This document shows positions 5,855 to 5,909 of a stretch of DNA of 5,909 bases, in pieces. The stretch spans positions 1-5,909 of the forward strand of contig JAPOLF010000126.1 in assembly GCA_029977305.1 (NCBI GenBank), in the 5' to 3' direction. Numbering within the stretch: position 1 is the stretch's first letter; every line of letters starts with the position of its first letter. A program made the translations under genes and the position numbers. This stretch comes from a bacterium. GTDB lineage: Bacteria > Chloroflexota > Chloroflexia > Thermomicrobiales > UBA6265. The notes under the pieces are model-generated. The model saw only the letters and a program-made list of their open reading frames with translations, was not told the DNA's origin and ran no database searches.

Positions 5855-5909
5855 GCGTGGTGATGTGTCCTCGAGCACTTCCGACGCCGAGCGCAAGCCA
5901 GTACCGCGC

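Noticed and set aside
1..5909. CRISPR array, tRNA or rRNA gene, insertion sequence, toxin-antitoxin or other defence module
   Set aside because: No spaced repeats, cloverleaf, terminal inverted repeats, transposase or nuclease motifs were seen in either strand. The HD protein matches a housekeeping nucleotidase more closely than a defence HD nuclease.

Overview
The window carries five protein-coding genes and almost no spare DNA. The sequence is strongly G+C-rich, so several long open frames on the opposite strands are only shadows. The closest fit I recall for this gene set is an aerobic high-GC bacterium of the Chloroflexota, Thermomicrobia/Sphaerobacter-like, or an actinobacterium. The clues are Pro-Thr-Ala-Thr-Pro type linkers, an NTF2-like plus zinc-peptidase fusion, and a short citrate synthase. 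This placement is inference; no rRNA or other marker gene is present.

Layout: (1) 1253 down to the left edge, minus strand: the N-terminal 417 residues of a secreted protein with two thrombospondin type-3 calcium-binding repeats followed by a long low-complexity linker. The gene is cut by the window edge and has no stop codon here. (2) About 1254-1410: a divergent intergenic region with a cluster of GTACAC/GTGTAC half-sites that looks like an operator. (3) 1411-2073, plus strand: an HD-domain 5'-deoxynucleotidase of the HDDC2/YfbR type. (4) 3353-2070, minus strand: a LarA-like (DUF2088) nickel-pincer-cofactor isomerase. Its stop codon overlaps that of the HD gene in one CTAG palindrome. (5) 4611-3460, minus strand: a secreted neutral zinc metallopeptidase of the YpfJ family with an N-terminal NTF2-like domain. 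(6) 5839-4688, minus strand: a citrate or 2-methylcitrate synthase with Glu where the catalytic Asp is normally found.

Genes 4-6 lie head to tail on the minus strand, with gaps of 106 and 76 bases. Co-transcription is possible, but their predicted functions do not form one pathway. I see no RNA gene, CRISPR array, transposase, integrase or defence gene. The points most worth checking are the operator cluster between the divergent genes, the Asp-to-Glu change in the synthase, the unknown substrate of the LarA-like enzyme, and the incomplete calcium-binding surface protein. I found no convincing evidence of a wholly new multi-gene system.
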